Shown here: positions 1-10,504 of the stretch, in pieces
How the letters are laid out: every line of letters starts with the position of its first letter
How positions within the stretch are numbered: the stretch's first letter is position 1
NCBI RefSeq assembly: GCF_000699445.3
Contig: NC_067197.1
Location: forward strand, 11,724,152 to 11,788,151
DNA from: Schistosoma haematobium
Lineage: Eukaryota > Platyhelminthes > Trematoda > Strigeidida > Schistosomatidae
Direction of reading: 5' to 3'
Length of the DNA stretch: 64,000 nt
Program-made: the position numbers and the translations under genes
The notes under the pieces: model-generated
Database searches by the model: none
The model's input: only the letters and a program-made list of their open reading frames with translations
Told to the model about the DNA's origin: nothing

Positions 1-59
1 TTATGTGCAATAAAAAACTGATAATAAAATCATATATTTGTAATAACATACTAAGTAGA

Positions 60-245
60 AAGTTAAGTTTCTGATAATGCAGTATGGAGTAGCCCAGTAG
101 TAAAGTCTCTGACTGGGAAGCTGTGTGACACGGGATTGTATCTGTCAGGGAGAACCAGTTTCCTGAAGATTACAGGTACATTTTGCTAATGAGTGCCAAA
201 TAGCACGAATCCCAAGTTCAGGATTTCCTGTTGACTACTTCCAAC
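60..245 (+). repeat. tRNA-like SINE with decayed hammerhead
   Basis: A tRNA-like stretch (about 88-150) is followed near 175-225 by a hammerhead-like block. The stem II layout TGCC-AAAT-AGCA then CGAA matches the intact copy at 40119-40161, so it belongs to the same subfamily. The core reads CTAATGA instead of CTGATGA and GAAAC is changed to GAATC, so this copy should not cleave. It ends in a line resembling the 40.2-kb copy ('ccactat'). Confidence 0.6.
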
Positions 246-1173
246 CACTATATTATCTCAGTATAATCTTATTTAAGTCGTTTCTTCAAACAAACTAGCT
301 TGATATTTCAGTGTGTAAATGTTAGCTAACATAAGCGCTATTTACACATAACATTAACTCTTCATCGAACTGATTCATAGTTTGAAACATCCCACTACTT
401 TGGTGTTTATTTATACTTTTTATAACATAGGCTCTACTATTTTCAGGAGACAAGATTGTACTCCATAAAGTATAAAAAAGGTATATGTTAAATTACTTTG
501 AATGATCTGACTATACCGATTATATAACTGTCTTGATGGGTTCAATATTTTCATGCATCCATATAAATATTACTATATATACATATTGAAGAAAAGCCTG
601 ATGAAGATCTAAATGATAACAACTTTGTATTCTTATATGTGTCATTCTAACTTTCAGCATGAATAATTTTGATATTTTGAAATCATCTCCAAGATTTTTC
701 ATACACATAGTTCCCTTTATTATTTTAAAGAGAGTAAGAACAAAGGTTGGTGCAGAATAATATGAATTCATTTTATTTCGTTAGGTTCTCATCAGCTGCT
801 TACAACCTAAAATATTTGAAATTCAACATTATTACATATATTGACATACTTATACATAAGGGGGTGATTAAGGAAGAATAAATGTATCATGGTGTAGCGA
901 AGATTCCGATAGAGTTAATGAGGTCATAAAATTTTGTTTCGAATATATAGAGTTTGGGAGGGAAGGTTCCAGAAAATTGAAATAGTGATTAGAAATCATG
1001 GAATTAAAACACATTAGACGATTATGTAATGAAGTGACTGAAAGTAGATTAATGTTAATAAAGAGAGATATGAATTGAAATTGGTCACTTATGAATGATG
1101 GAATTATAGAATTCAGAAAGAGTTGAAATGACGTAATAAAAATAAATAAAAATGAAAGGGGGTGGGGTGAATG
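246..1173. other. AT-rich intergenic or intronic DNA, nothing recognised
   Basis: There are only short open frames with simple composition and no family motif. I see no splice-flanked coding segment and no repeat family shared with the rest of the window. Confidence 0.5.
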
Positions 1174-1836
1174 TTACCAGGGCAAAGAAAGATTTATTAC
1201 TGTTTCTTTTTGTATACAAAGATCTGGTTTTAAACGTTTGATTGTTATTGCTTCGGCGAATTTCAAAAAGTTTGAATTTGATTGTTTGTTGATCACCTTG
1301 AAGGACTTCAGTATATCGACTTGGTGTCCTGTGTCAAGGAGATGTCTTGCGACAGCGCTGCTAAATACTTTTAGTCCGTTTGATCTCAAACTCTTTGGAA
1401 TATGTTCTTTGAATCGGACGTAGGCTCTCCTTTCTGTTCTACCAATGTAACTGCTTTGGCAGATACATGTAAATTTGTATACACAGTTAGTGGTAACATG
1501 AAAGGGATACCTGTCGACCTTTGATTGTGTCAAAGAACATGTCGTTTTGGACAGGACAATCAATTTAGCTGCAGGATATGTTTTTGTCAGTGCAGTTTTT
1601 AGTCTCATATTGATTGACCCTGTGACATTATCGCCTTTGAACTTGAGTTGAATAAAAACAGGTTTTATATTTACTGTAGTTTCTTTGGGTATTTTATCTT
1701 CATATACGATTATTATTGTTACTTTTTCAGTTATAATGTTGCAATGGATCCTGTTATCATCATCACCATCAAAATAGTCATCTTTTAGTTTCTTTTCTAA
1801 AAAAACGTTTTCGAATTTTGATTATTTTTTAAACTA
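1174..1836 (-). pseudogene. Penelope-like element, C-terminal GIY-YIG endonuclease fragment
   Basis: On the minus strand an open frame of about 220 codons ends at 1174 and runs back to a stop near 1836. The methionine at 1608 is internal, since readable residues (e.g. VFIQLKFKGDNVTGSIN) continue upstream. The C-terminal part has the GIY-YIG layout: CVYKFTC, then SSYIGRTERR and RFKEH, then a downstream AEAITIKRLKPDL. In Penelope-like retroelements this nuclease follows the reverse transcriptase and nicks DNA for target-primed integration. The reverse transcriptase is absent here, so the copy is 5' truncated. It has no frameshift over 220 codons, suggesting a fairly young fragment. It is not a host gene. 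Confidence 0.8.
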
Positions 1837-1844
1837 ATTTCTGT

Positions 1845-2110
1845 TGTGGGACTCCTCAGTGGCAGTGCGCATCAACGATCCTGTCTCATGAGATTCGAAC
1901 CCAGAACCTATCAGTCACGCGCGCGAATGTTTAACCTCTAGACCATTGAAGCGATCGGCATCCAACGGTGTTAATGTCTAACTTCAACTAATCCACGAAA
2001 TTGAGTGACACATCCACTATTGTGTTTAGTGAGTTACTATCTCACAACAGACCCGATTGAACTCCACTGAACACTGCTTCTCACTAGAACTTCAAAAAAA
2101 AACTTCTTGA
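1845..2110 (-). repeat. tRNA-like SINE (CTGAGGA hammerhead family), CCA-insertion subtype
   Basis: Read on the minus strand it has a 5' lead (gttgaagttagacattaac), a tRNA-like body with a B-box-like GGTTCGAATC, then GCACTG-CCA-CTGAGGA. Three extra bases (CCA) separate the stem I strand from the hammerhead core, as also seen at 12640-12930. The copy is cut off before the GAAA strand. Confidence 0.65.
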
Positions 2111-2640
2111 AGCTAGTCACTAGTGAGCATATGTTGATTCATATCAGAAGGGGTTTTTGTGGATATTATATGATATCATATGATTTATTTACAGTAAGAT
2201 TAACAGTTAGATTTGTATAAATTCAATTGAATTATACCATAACAATAATATTTCAATAACTTATTATATGAACACATTTACCATACTATACAACTAGGTA
2301 TCGATATTTTTTCATAAGATGTGAATACATGTTACATATGGTTGAAAAACCATTGCTTTCAATATGTCATATTCACAGTCTAATTTATTAAGCTATTCTC
2401 CACCATATCAGTAATATATTTCAGAATAAATAAATGTATTTTTATGATATTTTAATGAGTAGAACACTTTGGAATTGATATTTACTAACATATTTCAATC
2501 TTTGATTCAATCAGAAGTATAATACGAAAGTTTCTTTTTCATATGGTTTATATAGGTGGAGCCATAAAATTTCACAAATAATAGTAATATATTCTTTTAA
2601 ATTTACTGAGTATAGTTTGTTGTAATGTTTACTGATAATA
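2111..2640. other. AT-rich spacer, nothing recognised
   Basis: No coding segment or family repeat was recognised between the two SINE copies. Confidence 0.45.
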
Positions 2641-2644
2641 ATTT

Positions 2645-2825
2645 AGTGGTCTAGTTGGTTAAGCGCCTGGCGCGAGACTGATAGGTCCTGAGTTCGAATC
2701 TCGCGGGGTGCGGGATCGTGGATGCGCACTGCTGAGGAGTCCCATACTAGGATGAAACGGCCGTCCAGTGCTTCCAGGTTTTCTATGCTGGTCTAGTTTC
2801 AATTGACTCATGATTTCAATCTGTG
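2645..2825 (+). repeat. tRNA-like SINE with intact hammerhead fold
   Basis: The order is an A-box-like 'agtggtctagttggtt', a B-box-like GAGTTCGAATC, the hammerhead block (2726-2771), then a tail ending 'tctagtttcaattgactcatg'. The same body recurs about twenty times in the window on both strands. The tRNA-like part suggests a polymerase III internal promoter. It is not called as a tRNA gene because no acceptor stem closes and the family is dispersed. Confidence 0.75.
2726..2771 (+). ncRNA. Predicted type I hammerhead ribozyme in tRNA-like SINE
   Basis: Every element of a hammerhead can be laid out by eye. Stem I pairs GCACTG (2726-2731) with CAGTGC (2766-2771). The core is CTGAGGA (2732-2738). 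Stem II pairs GTCC (2739-2742) with GGAT (2750-2753), closed by one G-U pair over a 7-base loop. GAA is at 2754-2756. Stem III pairs ACG (2757-2759) with CGT (2762-2764) over 2 bases. Cleavage is expected after C2765 (GTC triplet). The variable core position 7 is G, where U or C is commoner, so activity could be reduced. Confidence 0.65.
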
Positions 2826-2959
2826 AAATTTCTAAAATCTCCACAAAACCTCTTCTGATAATAATGTAATATAGTTAAAGAGAGGAGATTTATCTCATTG
2901 TATCACTTCACATATGAATTAATTTATTTATTCCAGGCAAAAATTATTGATTAAGAATT

Positions 2960-3190
2960 AAATGGTGGCTGGGAGTGAAATCAAAGATGCGTGTTTCATC
3001 TTATTTGTGACTTGTCAGGTGGATGTGCCTACATCCCAGAATTGTTGTCCATTCCAGGACTCAAACCCAGTACCATTCGCTTCAAATATCATTACATTAT
3101 CCACTTAACTACTGAGTCATGATAGCCAATAGCTTGTGTATTATCAATGCAATCCGTACACGATGCACATATGCCAATAAGAGACTAATC
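2960..3190 (-). repeat. Sm-alpha type SINE, hammerhead mutated
   Basis: The minus strand carries the Sm-alpha arrangement: tRNA-like part, 'ctgggatgtag', hammerhead, then sequence towards 3000. The core is CTGACAA instead of CTGANGA, and CGAAAC has become TGAAAC. It is probably inactive. Confidence 0.65.
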
Positions 3191-3194
3191 AATT

Positions 3195-4069
3195 AGGGTT
3201 CTAAACATCAAATGCGAATATTTAAATAAATAACACAAAATGAATTCAATAAATAAATATTTTCAATATCTTATAGTGTAGGAAGCAATTTCCTACAGGT
3301 GTAACTCTAAGCTATTCTCTAGACTGTCAAGCACAGAGTCTTGGTTTAACCAAAGTCAAAACAAGTAAGCTATTTGGCTTGATAAACTTTATCTGTTTCG
3401 AACAGTATCTAGAGGATAGGAAAAATGAGTCAACAAGGCAAATATTGTTTTGTAATGAACATAAAATTGTGATTGGTGAATAAACAAGACATAGTCATAC
3501 AGAGTCAAAGAAAGTTAATGTGGTGGTGGGCATTTCACTTTATTATTGAAGAGTTTGTTTATAGATCACACTCTACAATAGAGTTCATTCTTCATTGACT
3601 AATATCTATCACTATGGATATTATTACACTGAAGCGAATTTCAATTTAAATATAATGGCATTATAGCACATATTTTGGACCGTTATCCAACTATTTGCAT
3701 CGTTCATTACATTGATTACATAATATTTATTTTATTTTAATTTGTCATAAACAAATTAACTTGAAATTTATGGTAAAATTAAATTGGTTTATTATTGTGA
3801 TTTAGCGATTTGTATCTGTATCAAACAATGTCTAATGGTGTGTATTCAATACTAATGTTTATAATATAAATTATTATTATTACAGAGTCAATGTCTTATC
3901 AGTACACATTTGTTGAATATTTATAATATTGACGTAACTAGCAGATAGTTATTTAACATCGCTGAAATTTTATTAATTCACAATAAAAATACTTTAAACG
4001 GTACTTTAAGTGAATGGATCAGTATTTGATTTCTAGCACATTGTTAACAAATTACGTATATATATCAGT
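3195..4069. other. AT-rich spacer, nothing recognised
   Basis: Only low-complexity A/T sequence is seen up to the target-site copy at 4070. Confidence 0.4.
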
Positions 4070-4081
4070 ATAGGGATTTGT
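4070..4081 (+). repeat. Target-site duplication, left copy
   Basis: ATAGGGATTTGT here is repeated exactly at 4864-4875 and brackets the LINE fragment between them. Confidence 0.8.
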
Positions 4082-4863
4082 CTGAGAGAAAATACCGCAT
4101 ACAATAGACAGCTCAGAAGTAATTAGACAATTTGGACTTCGCAGATGACCTTACCCTCCTATCACATACACACGAACAGATGCAGATAAAGACAGCCAGT
4201 AGAGCAGCGGTCTCTGCATCAGTAGGCCTCAACATACACAAGGGCGAAACCAGGATCCTCAAATTCAAAGCGGAGAACAGCAATCCAATCACTCTTGGCG
4301 GCAAAACTATGGAAGATGTAGAATCCTTCACATACCTGGGAAGCATCATTGGTGAAGAAGGAAGTTCAGATGCAGACGTAAAGGCGAGGATTGGCAAAGC
4401 AGGGGTCGCATTCCTACAATTGAAGAATATATGGAACTCAAAACAACTTTCAACCAATATCAAAGTGAGAATTTTCAATACGAATGTCAAGGCAGTTCTA
4501 CTGTACGGAGCTGAAACTTGCAGAGCTACTGCCACCATCATCAAGAAGGCACAATAATTTAGAAATAGCTGTCTACGTAAGATACTCAACATCCATTGGC
4601 CGGACACCATCAGCAACAGCCTTCTGTGGGAGAGAACAAACCAGCTTCCAGCTGAAGAGGAAATTCGGAAAAGACGATGGAAATGGACAGGAAAAGAGGA
4701 AGGCCAAAGAAAACATTACGTCGAGAAATAGAAGCAGATTTGTAAAGGATCAATAGTAACTGGAAACAACTGGAAAGGATTGCCCAGGACAGGGTTGGAT
4801 GGCGAATGCTGGTAAGCGGCCTATGCTCCTTCATGAGGAGTAACGGGCGTAAGTAAGTAAGTA
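4082..4863 (+). mobile_element. RTE-type LINE, 5'-truncated copy with (TAAG)n tail
   Basis: This is the 3' end of the RTE family whose near-complete member lies at 33289-36502. The frame 4132-4557 begins LDFADDLTLLS (catalytic FADD of reverse transcriptase) and continues through [12 protein letters not shown] and [19 protein letters not shown], then a stop. A shifted frame continues with the C-terminal HWPDTISN and RKRRWKW segments. It ends in gtaagtaagtaagtaa. The exact 12-bp direct repeat on both sides shows target-primed insertion with abortive reverse transcription. It is no longer coding because of stops and shifts. Confidence 0.85.
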
Positions 4864-4875
4864 ATAGGGATTTGT
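4864..4875 (+). repeat. Target-site duplication, right copy
   Basis: Identical to 4070-4081 (ATAGGGATTTGT). Confidence 0.8.
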
Positions 4876-4984
4876 GGAGATTGTAGTATTTTCACAGTTG
4901 AATACAGGACCACCATTAGAAACCGGAGGGCATTAGACAAATATTTCGCTCTAAATTCGGACTCATCAACAATACGAAACCACG

Positions 4985-5095
4985 ATTCCGCATGCGGGAT
5001 TCAAACTCAGTACCTTCAGTCTTACTTAAGATTGCTTAACTTTCAGACTTTTGAGCTGGTATCCAACGGTGTTAATGTCTAACTTCAATTATTAA
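4985..5095 (-). repeat. tRNA-like SINE fragment
   Basis: On the minus strand it has the SINE lead 'gaagttagacattaacaccgt' and a decayed tRNA-like body. The hammerhead part is missing. Confidence 0.5.
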
Positions 5096-5099
5096 ATTC

Positions 5100-6222
5100 T
5101 TTTTGTTTCATACTAGAACAAAATAGCTGTTCAATACTTCCTAATTTCCAATAGTAGTCTAGCTTAGATCCATTGATGATTTCAACTAGAAATATAGATA
5201 TATCAATGTTACTATTTATGTAGATAATGAATAAAACAATATTGAAATGATTTAATTGAATAATGAAAATTTGAATCCACACTAATAATATAAATATGAT
5301 AATTAATTATCTTGGCTTTTAATTGTTTGTCCATATTACAATTTGTGTATACATGGTGATTTCATGAAATGAATAAAATTTTATCCATAAAATAGATTGT
5401 ATTGTATAATCTATGCATAACCTAATTAATGGCAAATAGACGTTTATTATTCAATTTCAATGAATCTATTCGTTGAAATGTTTTGAATATCAATAAAGTA
5501 AATCTACTGGATTTTTCATTCGATATACTTGATGGAAATTCATATTGTTTTTGTTTCTTTCTCTTTTTTTTCTTTTTCTTCTTTTTTTTTGTTTGCTAAT
5601 TAAATTACACAAATTACTTCAATATTACAATTTGTAATTGTATGATTAAATAATGTAAAACATTAATTATAGTGTAAATGTCAAATACGCTTATATAAGT
5701 ATAAAGGTTAGATATTGTATACAGTTATTTCGAATAAAGTAAAAACACTTTTCATTTATTATAGCAAGTTTTAGTATTGAACGAAATTATATTGTTTCTG
5801 TTTTATATAATACAAAAATAATCACTATACAACATTACTATTGATTTCTCCTCTCCACAATCATAATGTACCAGTCTTGCTACCAAGTAAACAAAAACAG
5901 ATACCTAGCTCTTATATGCCTACCATGTCTTAGTTATGTTGAGTTTTTTTTTCTAAAAATTTTTATTTTAATATCATAATTCTGTTTTTCTCATAAATCA
6001 TTTGTCAAAGACAATTTTATGTGTTTACGATTGATAAGTACCAAAGTTCGCATACCGAAACATAAATCTTTACATCATAGATGTTACACTATTAATATTA
6101 CTGAAATAAATACTTAGTCAAAATGATTTATAAACTACTGTTTTTTAAAATATTTTACCTATATTTTATGCGAATGATGCATTCATTATGTATCATCTTG
6201 ATAACGCCGGTAAGTTAGTGTG

Positions 6223-6270
<48 letters not shown>

Positions 6271-7340
6271 TACATACATTCAAATTCTGTTGGTTTGCAA
6301 TACAGCCAATTTCTTATTTTTGATATCACGGTTGAATTATTGTCTCACTATCGATTTAGTTGACTCCACAAATCACAAACGCTTGATTGGAAGTTTCAGA
6401 AATCTATGAAGTCACTAATGAATACACGACTATTATTTACTTTAATTATAATATATCAATTTGCTTGTACTGTTTTCATTGGTAAATAACATTAATTACT
6501 GGAACATAGAAAACAATGAAGCATAATACAGGTGTTTAGTGCTTACTTAGGATATCTCTTAATTGCAAGTCATCAACTGGGTTATTAGATTTCTCAATAT
6601 TTAATAAAATATTTGTAAAAATTCACTTTTAATTCATACACCATATATTACTACTACCAGGGCATATATCGTTTTTAAAACATAATTCTTTGATAAATTC
6701 ATATAGAATTATTTCGTTAATACATTAAAATCCAATGAATGTTACATAATAGAAATGAATTCAGCGAGGAAAACTTTCTTTTCGACAAAATCATTTACTT
6801 CGGCCAAACATTTGTATTTATAGTTATATGGGAAATATATGTCTATAGAAGGATAGAAAAGATTGCATCATAAATATATTCAAGACCCGTATTATGAGGT
6901 TACGCAATAATCAATGGATAAAAAGAGAATCTAAGGATAAAAAGAATTTACGGGTCTTTTTTGATGGAGTTTTGTTCTCTGGGCTGGATGGTTTAGTTGT
7001 GGAGAGTTTATCGTTCTTCTGAACGACATCATCAGCACAAACTTCAGATAGAAGTGAAGCGTTCGAATTTCTGCATATGTGTTCCACAGCTTGTCCTGTA
7101 CACCTCGATGTTGATTGGTTTTTATTGACCATCTCGGGTCAGATAATTGTTTAATTGACAGATATGATGAATGTACAGCTTAAGTAAATGACTTTATTGA
7201 AAAAAACAATTTTCTTTGATGAATTCTCTTTATTCCTATTCAATGACACAATTGGTTGTTACATATTTCTTAAGTGAACTTACTTCTTACTCTATTTCGA
7301 ACTACATATTCAATCATGCTATCTGTTAACACTGAAATCC
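5100..7340. other. Long AT-rich stretch without genes
   Basis: It contains a pyrimidine-rich run near 5548-5592 and the TA microsatellite at 6225-6267. No coding segment was recognised; the open frame at 6911-7132 (minus) has no recognisable family or splice context. Confidence 0.5.
6225..6267. repeat. (TA)n microsatellite
   Basis: About 21 uninterrupted TA units. Confidence 0.95.
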
Positions 7341-7440
7341 CTGTGTGACTTGATAATTTCGAATAAATTGAACATTGGCTAAACAATTATGAGTTAATTG
7401 ATATATTTGTAATATCCCATCGAGTAAAATCACTCGATTT

Positions 7441-7478
7441 TCTAACGTTTCGTGACTCAGTGTAAACCACTTCTTCAG
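7441..7478 (-). ncRNA. Penelope-type hammerhead-like motif
   Basis: The minus strand reads CTGAAGAA (7471-7478), a partly paired stem II (GTG..CAC), then CGAAACGTTAGA (7441-7452). Bases before the core (TTCT) can pair with AGAA after GTT, giving stem I. Compared with the textbook core there is one extra A before stem II, and stem III (AC/GU) is too short to close in a monomer. Activity would need a dimer, if it exists. Confidence 0.45.
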
Positions 7479-8132
7479 AGAATATATAACCAAATTAAAA
7501 TTAACCCAAGTTTAAATAGTGCAAAACAACAACTCAAGAATATTAGGTGCGATTGATCAATATCAATAACATGAATTGATAGTTTATTTGTAATGAAAAC
7601 AATAATAATCGCCACTGGGATAGTTCAACCGTGTGGTGTGTGAAGTAGTTAGTGTTATGTTTGCTACTCAAATAACGCAGAATAGTGTATAGAACTATGG
7701 CACTCGAATGTATAGAACCCCACAGTCGCAAATCAGAAGACAGTAGAATACTGGAGAAATGATTGTCGGATGAGAGTGAGAATGTACATAAAATCATGGT
7801 TATTTATAGATATTAGCGTATAATATATCTGCATTATAATTCATTCAACCCGGAATGGTGCATGTGATGCTACTGTCCAATAGTAGCATTCCACGTTGAT
7901 ATTTTAGAAAGCTCCATCACGTTTTGATTGGATCGAACCCTGACCAGGGTAGTACAACCGTGTCGGATATGATGCAGTTACCGACCGAAGACAATGGAAG
8001 ATAGTGCAATGAATCAAAAAACAGGTTTGAACAAGTCTTGTTCTTGTTTCTTGATTGATCGTACATAATGTTCTTGCGTTCTCCCTCTGTACTATTTAAA
8101 CTCAGGTTAATTTCAATTTGGTTATTTATTTT

Positions 8133-8171
8133 CTGAAGAAGTGACTTACACTGGGTCACGAAACGTTAGAA
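8133..8171 (+). ncRNA. Penelope-type hammerhead-like motif, well-paired stem II
   Basis: CTGAAGAA (8133-8140) is followed by stem II GTGAC (8141-8145) with GTCAC (8155-8159), then GAAACGTT (8160-8167). Stem I can form between TTTT before the core and AGAA after GTT, with one G-U pair. The same one-base core insertion is present as in the 7.4-kb copy. Confidence 0.5.
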
Positions 8172-8528
8172 AAAATCTAATTTTTCTATTCATTAAGATA
8201 TTATAAATATGTTAATTTATTTATAATTTCTAATGTAATTCATAGAGGACATCATTATTCAGAAAAAATGAACGAATATTGTTAACAATCATATATCTAA
8301 TTAAACATGAATGATGAAACAATTCAATAAACGAAATAATGATTATTTCAAATGAAATTGCTAGGCATTTTATTCTCATCAAATTATGTAATTCAGATCA
8401 ATCTTAGCTTACAACTAAACAGGAATATGGATTAGATAACTAAAATGATAAGTGTACTGATATGTTCATAAAATGATATCATTTACAGGATTTTATTCAA
8501 TATCCCTGCCCAAATCTATCCTAGATTT

Positions 8529-9016
8529 GTTTGTTACGTATGCCTGAACACCGATTACCATGACGTGGAATGCTAACCGGTGTTGGAGATGGTTGGAAGA
8601 CAGTTAGGGGCGGCCACACCAAAACGTGGCATCAGTGCTTGAAGTCACTAACTTGTAGTCTGAGCCATGTTGGGGGATTCAGTCTACTTGGCTGGGGCCC
8701 GCGTGACTATCGTAACCAATGGTTGGAGACTCTGAGTGACATGGCTCAGAATCGATCACAATAGCGCCGGTGTATACACTCTCTGTCTTCGTTTAAACTA
8801 TGAGATTAAAATCGCTTCATATCTTCCTTGCTACGTATTAATTCTTTCTTCCTGTACTATATCCTTATATGCAATATTTTTAATATATATCACCACCTCT
8901 GAATTAACTACTCCCATGAATCCGGTATTCATCTTGTTGTGTCAATGAGGTATGGTAACTTGGACTGATGCATATGTGTGCCTGGTCCTACGTTGTAGCT
9001 GACTGACTGACTGACT
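8529..9016 (+). mobile_element. LINE 3' fragment with (ACTG)n tail
   Basis: The frame 8570-8764 reads TGVGDGWKTVRGG, HQCLKSLTCSLSHVG and WGPRDYRNQWLE. It matches the end of the longer copy at 49783-50653. A non-coding 3' region follows and ends in ctgactgactgactg. Only the C-terminal tail of the reverse-transcriptase ORF survives. Confidence 0.75.
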
Positions 9017-9019
9017 AAT

Positions 9020-10305
9020 TTTATGAACTGCATGTAATTCGTTTAAATGTTCAAATGTGATATGTTACATCTATGTAGGAGTATGTCATTATTGTCATTA
9101 TGAAAAAAAGAACAAATAAGTATATTTTAAACCTAAGAGAACAATTTTCCCTATTTCTTGGTTGTCATCGTTGTCCTCGTCGTCTATTCATATGATCTAT
9201 TGACTAGATTATAATTTACATGGATTATCATCATTGTTTTTAAGTTGTAGGATAAGATTTTTACTCAATTGGAAATATGTTTTTGCTTTCACGATGTCAT
9301 TCAAATCTTTCAATAGGTGAACAAATTTCTTTCCTTTTTAATTGTATGAACTGAATAGAATTATGCATTATCAATTCAATCTATTTTAAAAGATAACATT
9401 AATATATACTATTGTATAGATTGGATTATTACTGATAGCTTTAGTCTCTACGTTTATTGAAATGTTGACTCTATATGTTTTTGTTTAAGGAGAACTATTC
9501 TTGTTGTGTGATTAATGTTTTTATGACTGTTCTTTTTTCGGGGATTTATGGCATCTTCAACTGTCTTGATGAATAATCGTTTCAGACATAGTTTCATCAT
9601 AACTTTTCTGCTTACCTCTGAAAAATTCTATCGGTTAATAACGCAGTTTTCCAATGCAAGTACTAAATGGTAAAATCAATGGATGGAATGTTAATTGGAT
9701 AGAAGTAGCACAATGATATGATGTGATTGAGTAATGGTTATTTACATGAATGGATTATTAATTTATGCACTCAACTGATTAGAAGTCAAAAACAAGACCA
9801 CTAATTAGATGAATTTTACTTTTACACAATGAAATAAATATATTTATATATAGAATATGAATATAAAATAAACATGTTAAATTTTAGTAGGTGGCTAGAG
9901 GAAATTAGCTTTTATGTCTCTCATTCAATCTAATCGATGAAGATCTGAGTTTAGACCGAATCGAGTACCAATAGTACTACTCTGTTAAAATTCAATGTTT
10001 TACATTTCGAGCATCTTCCAATTCACGATTCATCTCGATTATCATCTATTACCTTACTTCCGATATGACTGTAACTCACTGTTCGTAGCTTCTCATTCGA
10101 AAATTAAAAATTATCTTTAAAGCTAGCCTACACAAACCTCAGTTTTTTGATCATATCATTCTTCCATCTTTGATGGCTTTATTCTGAAATAAATAGCTTA
10201 TCATCAGTGATTTTTCGTTAAAAAATACAGTTGTATTTTGTAATGTTAAATATATTCAAAATAATTTTATTCAGCAATTAATATATAGTTTACATATTGG
10301 ATTGA
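9020..10305. other. AT-rich spacer, nothing recognised
   Basis: No coding segment or family repeat was recognised. Confidence 0.4.
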
Positions 10306-10309
10306 CTGA

Positions 10310-10500
10310 AGTCAGACATCAAAACAGTTGAACACCGGTTCAGTAGTTTAGAGGTTAAGCTTTTGCGTGTGAGACCGAATCTCCTAGGTTCAAATCCCAG
10401 TAGCGGGGTCGTGGATGCGTCCTTTAGTTGGGACGAAACGGCATTCTAATATTTTCAGGTTTGAAATGGTGGTCTAGTTTCAATTGACTTATGAATTCAA
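10310..10500 (+). repeat. tRNA-like SINE, decayed hammerhead
   Basis: The tRNA-like body contains 'ttcaaatccc', followed by 'gtcgtggatgcg' and the tail 'ctagtttcaattgac'. The CTGAGGA core is lost; GGACGAAACGG remains. Confidence 0.65.
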
Positions 10501-10504
10501 CTAT

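Larger units (their letters stand above)
7345..8215. repeat. Composite repeat with outward-facing inverted hammerhead-like ends
   Basis: The left part (about 7361-7600) and the right part (about 8040-8215) are diverged inverted copies. Both carry 'aacgtttcgtgac...cttcttcag' and 'aattaacc..agtttaaata' in opposite orientation. The left part is nearly identical to 16496-16960 and a decayed relative lies at 28030-28390. No open frame with a recognisable product spans it. It is probably a terminal portion of a Penelope-like or other non-coding retroelement. Confidence 0.6.

Noticed and set aside
2645..2715. tRNA-like sequence that might be a tRNA gene
   Set aside because: Similar tRNA-like bodies occur in many dispersed copies with SINE tails and a hammerhead, and I could not close an acceptor stem. 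The same holds at 10.3, 12.1, 17.2, 22.2 and 29.2 kb.
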